Of a stretch of 10,139 bases of DNA, positions 7,546-10,139 are shown one piece after another. The stretch comes from Pelagophyceae sp. CCMP2097 (taxonomy: Eukaryota > Sar > Pelagophyceae). The stretch covers positions 1 to 10,139 of the forward strand of contig MU657469.1 in NCBI GenBank assembly GCA_026770575.1. Reading direction: 5' to 3'. The position numbers were made by a program, and so were the translations under genes. The notes below the pieces were generated by a model, which saw only the letters and a list, made by a program, of their open reading frames with translations, was not told the DNA's origin and did no database searches. How positions within the stretch are numbered: the first letter of the stretch is position 1; every line of letters starts with the position of its first letter.

Positions 7546-7914
7546 TTAACCATATTTATTAATTTTAATATCTTTTTGAGTATCAATTACAGTTTTTTCC
7601 AAACTTTCAATAGCCCTGTTATATTTTCCTTTTTTATAGGCGCGACTGGAATCACTCAATCCCTGTGCGGTATTGCCGGACGCTCGGAGTGCAAAACTGG
7701 CGGCGGCAAGGGGGGCAGATAACTCAGGCTGGCCTACTAATAGCAATAGAGACGATGCCGTTCCCCCGATTTTTGAGGCTTTATTTAAATAATTGCTGGT
7801 ATTTTCTAAAATGCTCGGGAGTTTGTTCGCTATACCACGAGCAACATGTGTGCTTTTCATTGAAAGAGAACGAAAAAGTCTATTAGATTTTTTACCAATT
7901 GATTTAACTCCCAT
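7546..7914 (-). CDS. Small basic protein with hydrophobic core, pVI-like candidate
   Basis: An intact 122-residue frame from ATG 7914, placed 4 bases after the upstream stop and 5 bases before the next start. The N-terminus is basic (MGVKSIGKKSNRLF), followed by an amphipathic region. A Gly/Ala/Leu-rich stretch at about residues 49-80 contains SSLLLLVG and APLAAASFALRASG, then comes a Lys/Asp-rich tail. PLVs and adenovirus-like elements often encode a protein of this size and build beside the capsid genes, sometimes compared with adenovirus pVI, a membrane-active internal capsid protein. The comparison rests on size, charge and hydrophobicity, not on a motif. A peripheral or transmembrane role is possible. 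No damage is seen. Confidence 0.6.
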   Translation of the reverse strand: MGVKSIGKKSNRLFRSLSMKSTHVARGIANKLPSILENTSNYLNKASKIGGTASSLLLLVGQPELSAPLAAASFALRASGNTAQGLSDSSRAYKKGKYNRAIESLEKTVIDTQKDIKINKYG

Positions 7915-7918
7915 ATTA

Positions 7919-8780
7919 TTACAAATAAAAATTATTGATTTTGTTTTTAATGTTTTCGTTTCGTAAAAATATTTTTTTTAACTCACTGTCAGTAAAAATG
8001 TAGTTAATAGAATGTGTTCGTTTAAAAAGATTAAATCTAAGTTGTTGGAGTTCTTTGGCATTTAATAAAATACTGACATTTTTATTCGCAACAACTTTCA
8101 TGTATGTAATTTGTTTATTAACAATCGATTGATTTAAAGGTTCATTCGTATCGGTTTCAATTGGTGTAAAAACTAATTCTATAGTCATACTCCATTTGTT
8201 TTTCATTAAAATGTCTTTGTTTGCATCATTTAAAAGCCTTAGCGTAAACGAATTTAAAAGTTTCTCGTTTATAATAGATTTTCGATTATTTTCGTTTTGA
8301 TAAATTACATAAAACCCGAATTCAGATTTTATTGGTATTTTACCAATTTTCGAGATGTTTATATTATCAGAGTCTGGATTTATATTATTTGTTTTAAGTT
8401 CCAAAAACATGACATTAATATATTGAATATTTTGGTATATATCAATTGGTTGACTTGATATTAAAATTACATCATCGATTGTTTTTGCAAGTTTTAAAAA
8501 ATCATTAAAAAATCTCCTATTAATTTAACTGGAATATCTGACTCTATTTTAAATTTCAAACTAATTCTGTTAAAACTCAAAATTATATTTATCTCATTTA
8601 ATAACTTAAATTTCTTATTCACATAGTCAACTATATCACGCACTGCATAAATCCTTCGTCAAATATGACATCCCGTGTGACTTCCGTACCACCGAATAGA
8701 CTAAATTTTATTTGATTTTTTAAATAATTTGATTCAATATTATAAATGGAGTTTAATGTGGAAAAATCGGTTATTGCCAT
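7919..8780 (-). pseudogene. Virion-associated protein of unknown class, split over three frames
   Basis: The obvious frame (8410-7919, 163 residues) is only the C-terminal part. Upstream, coherent coding continues from ATG 8780 in one frame (starting MAITDFSTLNSIYN) to about 8645, in a second frame from there to about 8510, and then in the third frame through the 8410 Met to TAA 7921-7919. About 286 codons in total. The frame changes lie near 8641-8655 and in the A/T runs near 8496-8516. The C-terminal part has LLNSFTLRLLND and WSMTIELVFTPIE, the strand pattern of a beta-rich capsid-type protein. The first 40 or so codons follow directly (10 bases) on the preceding minus gene. I cannot name the family. 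Position in the capsid run suggests a structural role. Confidence 0.6.
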
Positions 8781-8790
8781 CGAACAAGAA

Positions 8791-9105
8791 TTATTTTTTT
8801 AAATTTATTGTTTCACTCAAATCGTAAAAATATGTTCCGTTTAGTTCATCATAGATTGAATTACTATTGTTTAAATTGATATTTACAATTGTAGTCACAT
8901 AATAAATATATAAAAAATATTAAAAATAAATTGTTCGATTCGATTGGTATTTAAAATAGTTTGATGGATTCGCACGATTCATCATGACTTGTTTTAATGG
9001 TTTAAAATCACTCGTTCTATATTCACGTTTAGTATATTGTAGAGCCGCTTTCAAGTATGCTTTTTTTCTGCCTTTTTTGAATTGATTAATAACAAATCCA
9101 TAATT
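8791..9105 (-). pseudogene. Small hypothetical gene with lost start and one in-frame stop
   Basis: A frame open from 9105 (after a TAA at 9108-9106) reads to TAA 8793-8791 with one internal TAA at 8922-8920. The only ATG near the front (9101-9099) is in another frame, so the start is damaged or lies at the later ATG pair 8985-8980. The N-terminal half is basic (FKKGRKKAYLKAALQ, then an Arg/Lys/Asn-rich stretch). The part around the stop is aromatic and hydrophobic, and the end contains GTYFYDLSE. It stops 10 bases before the next minus gene, in keeping with the compact run. No family recognised. The support is frame continuity and spacing. Confidence 0.45.
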
Positions 9106-9146
9106 TTAATAATATTATTTTTGATTATTATTTTTTAAATAATAAT
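9106..9146. promoter_or_regulatory. AT-only divergent region
   Basis: Between the minus gene front (about 9105) and the plus ATG at 9147 lie 41 bases of nearly pure A/T with AATAAT and ATTATT blocks in both orientations, a partly palindromic arrangement. It is probably the divergent promoter of the two small genes. No specific factor site is seen. Confidence 0.3.
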
Positions 9147-9344
9147 ATGGAATCTGTCTTTTTAAATAATAACAACCAGCCTCATATCTACATTATCATT
9201 ATATCACTATTTATTGGATGCTATTGGAAAACAGTTTAATTATTTGTTATTTCGAGAATTTCGCATTTGGAAGTCGGCTGTTTAAAAGTCGATAATAATC
9301 CTATTATTGTCACCGAAACCGTTTTGGTAACACGTAACAATTAA
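9147..9344 (+). pseudogene. Tiny membrane-segment protein, one in-frame stop
   Basis: ATG 9147 opens a 66-codon frame ending in TAA 9342-9344, interrupted by TAA at 9237-9239 (codon 31). The first part encodes an Asn-rich N-terminus and a hydrophobic helix (IYIIIISLFIGCYW), long enough for a membrane span. After the stop the same frame goes on with an ordinary-looking hydrophilic domain to the final stop. That final TAA overlaps the stop of the convergent minus gene by two bases, which is how compact viral genes end and argues that the original gene extended to 9344. With the stop, a 30-residue peptide could still be made. Function unknown. Confidence 0.45.
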
Positions 9345-10139
9345 ACCAATTCATACACATAAACACAAAACTTCGCATCTGCAATACTATTATTCGTATC
9401 ACGAGTTATTACTCTGAAGCCCTTGGCTCCCACAATACCGCTTTGTAACCCATTGCTTGAAAATTGGTTGTTTACCCCATATTGGTCGATTTGATTAAAT
9501 CCTGCTGATATGTTTTCCATAAGATTTGCATTTATTATCATATTGCCTGTCACTCCTGGTGTAGAAAATGTTATGATATACACTCCACGCGTGTCGTTTG
9601 GGCTCCGTTTGTCAGTACAATTACTTCCATATAAAAATTCGCCATTACGAGAGACCGTCGCACAACATTTAAATTGAACGTTGGAATTTGATTTTGAAAG
9701 GTATGCCGTAGGAACTCCGTTCGCATCGTTGGCGCTTATCATAGTAAAATCGGCAACTGCAAAATTGATATTAAAATCAGGTACGTTATACTTAGCATTT
9801 TTAAAGTGGCTCACTACATTATTAATTACTTTGGTTATGGAATAGTCGACTGCCTTGAAAGTCGTCGTTGAAGCCGCTTCTATGCCACTATCAACAAAAA
9901 CAAGGGCATTTTTCATTGTAGCGATAATTTGATTGGGAATATCTGCTTTTTTATATCCATCTGTGAAAATTGTAAATTTAGAACCGGTGGTATCGACTGA
10001 TGTAGAACTTGATGACCCCGCCGCGTCTGTTATTGTCACTGGGACATTCGGCGATAAATTTGATATAACCCCCGAAGAATCGACCGATATATTACTTCCT
10101 CCGGTATAGAGTAACGATTTAATTGAAAATGAGGGATAA
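9341..10139 (-). CDS. Fibre-like surface protein, 5' end outside the window
   Basis: The frame is open from the window edge (first full codon 10138-10136) to TAA 9343-9341, 265 residues. The GTG at 10039 is not needed as a start, because coding runs on upstream. The N-terminal visible part is Ser/Gly/Thr/Asp-rich with a GGSNISVDSSGVISN pattern like the shaft repeats of fibres and tail spikes. It then passes to a globular-looking C-terminal domain rich in Asn, Phe and Val, with GVYIITFSTPGVTG and a strongly hydrophobic final strand FCVYVYEL. This build (shaft plus terminal head) suggests a host-attachment fibre or spike; C1q/TNF-like heads end similarly. No enzyme motif. Base use is less AT-rich than in the neighbours. 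Function is inference from architecture. Confidence 0.6.
   Translation of the reverse strand, partial: YPSFSIKSLLYTGGSNISVDSSGVISNLSPNVPVTITDAAGSSSSTSVDTTGSKFTIFTDGYKKADIPNQIIATMKNALVFVDSGIEAASTTTFKAVDYSITKVINNVVSHFKNAKYNVPDFNINFAVADFTMISANDANGVPTAYLSKSNSNVQFKCCATVSRNGEFLYGSNCTDKRSPNDTRGVYIITFSTPGVTGNMIINANLMENISAGFNQIDQYGVNNQFSSNGLQSGIVGAKGFRVITRDTNNSIADAKFCVYVYELV

Noticed and set aside
7477..7722. 81-codon + strand ORF opposite the pVI-like and penton-candidate genes
   Set aside because: Antisense shadow of two well-packed minus-strand genes, low-complexity translation.
366..9344. Host code with TAA or TGA as sense codons
   Set aside because: Most clear gene ends use TAA, and reading through them would run the MCP into the next gene; frameshifts in the same genes point to decay. 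Kept only as a test in the findings.
1..10139. Terminal inverted repeats, tRNA genes, CRISPR arrays, family B DNA polymerase, adenain-type protease
   Set aside because: Looked for and not seen; the two window ends are not complementary, and no motifs for these genes are visible.

Overview
The window looks like part of a eukaryotic double-stranded DNA element of the polinton-like virus (PLV) / virophage / Maverick type. The hallmarks are a primase/polymerase-like superfamily 3 helicase protein, a tyrosine recombinase, an A32/FtsK-HerA-type packaging ATPase and a double-jelly-roll-type major capsid protein, packed in AT-rich DNA with very short or overlapping gene junctions. Assignments come from motifs read by eye; no database search was run. 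The host is unknown. The left end, mixed intact and broken genes, and lack of visible terminal repeats fit an endogenous, partly decayed copy inside a eukaryotic genome better than a complete free virus.

Layout. Positions 1 to about 365 are GT-rich and unlike the rest; they resemble flanking DNA joined to a virus gene that has lost its N-terminus. From about 366 to 2377 on the + strand lies the replication protein (probable TVpol remnant plus SF3 helicase), with a broken C-terminus. A broken tyrosine recombinase follows at 2448-3577 (+). A divergent pair of small genes (3625-3858 minus; 3888-4261 plus) separates this block from the morphogenesis block.

From 8780 down to 4266 the minus strand is almost one continuous head-to-tail run. 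In transcription order it holds a long broken gene (8780-7919), an intact small pVI-like protein (7914-7546), a penton candidate with one in-frame stop (7540-7088), the major capsid protein with two in-frame stops (7042-5768), a small unknown ORF (5749-5543), the intact packaging ATPase (5565-4774) and an intact basic proline-rich protein with heptad repeats (4793-4266). A further broken minus gene (9105-8791) lies just upstream of this run. A tiny + strand gene encoding a membrane segment (9147-9344, one in-frame stop) ends tail to tail, with overlapping stop codons, against an intact fibre-like gene (10139-9341, minus) that runs off the window.

Together the genes would supply replication (helicase/primase), integration (recombinase), capsid building (MCP, penton candidate, pVI-like protein, fibre) and DNA packaging (ATPase). 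At least seven in-frame stops and about six or seven frameshifts occur across eight genes, so this copy is probably not functional as it stands. The intact ATPase, pVI-like, basic-protein and fibre-like frames suggest the insertion is not very old, or that some frames are still kept by selection.
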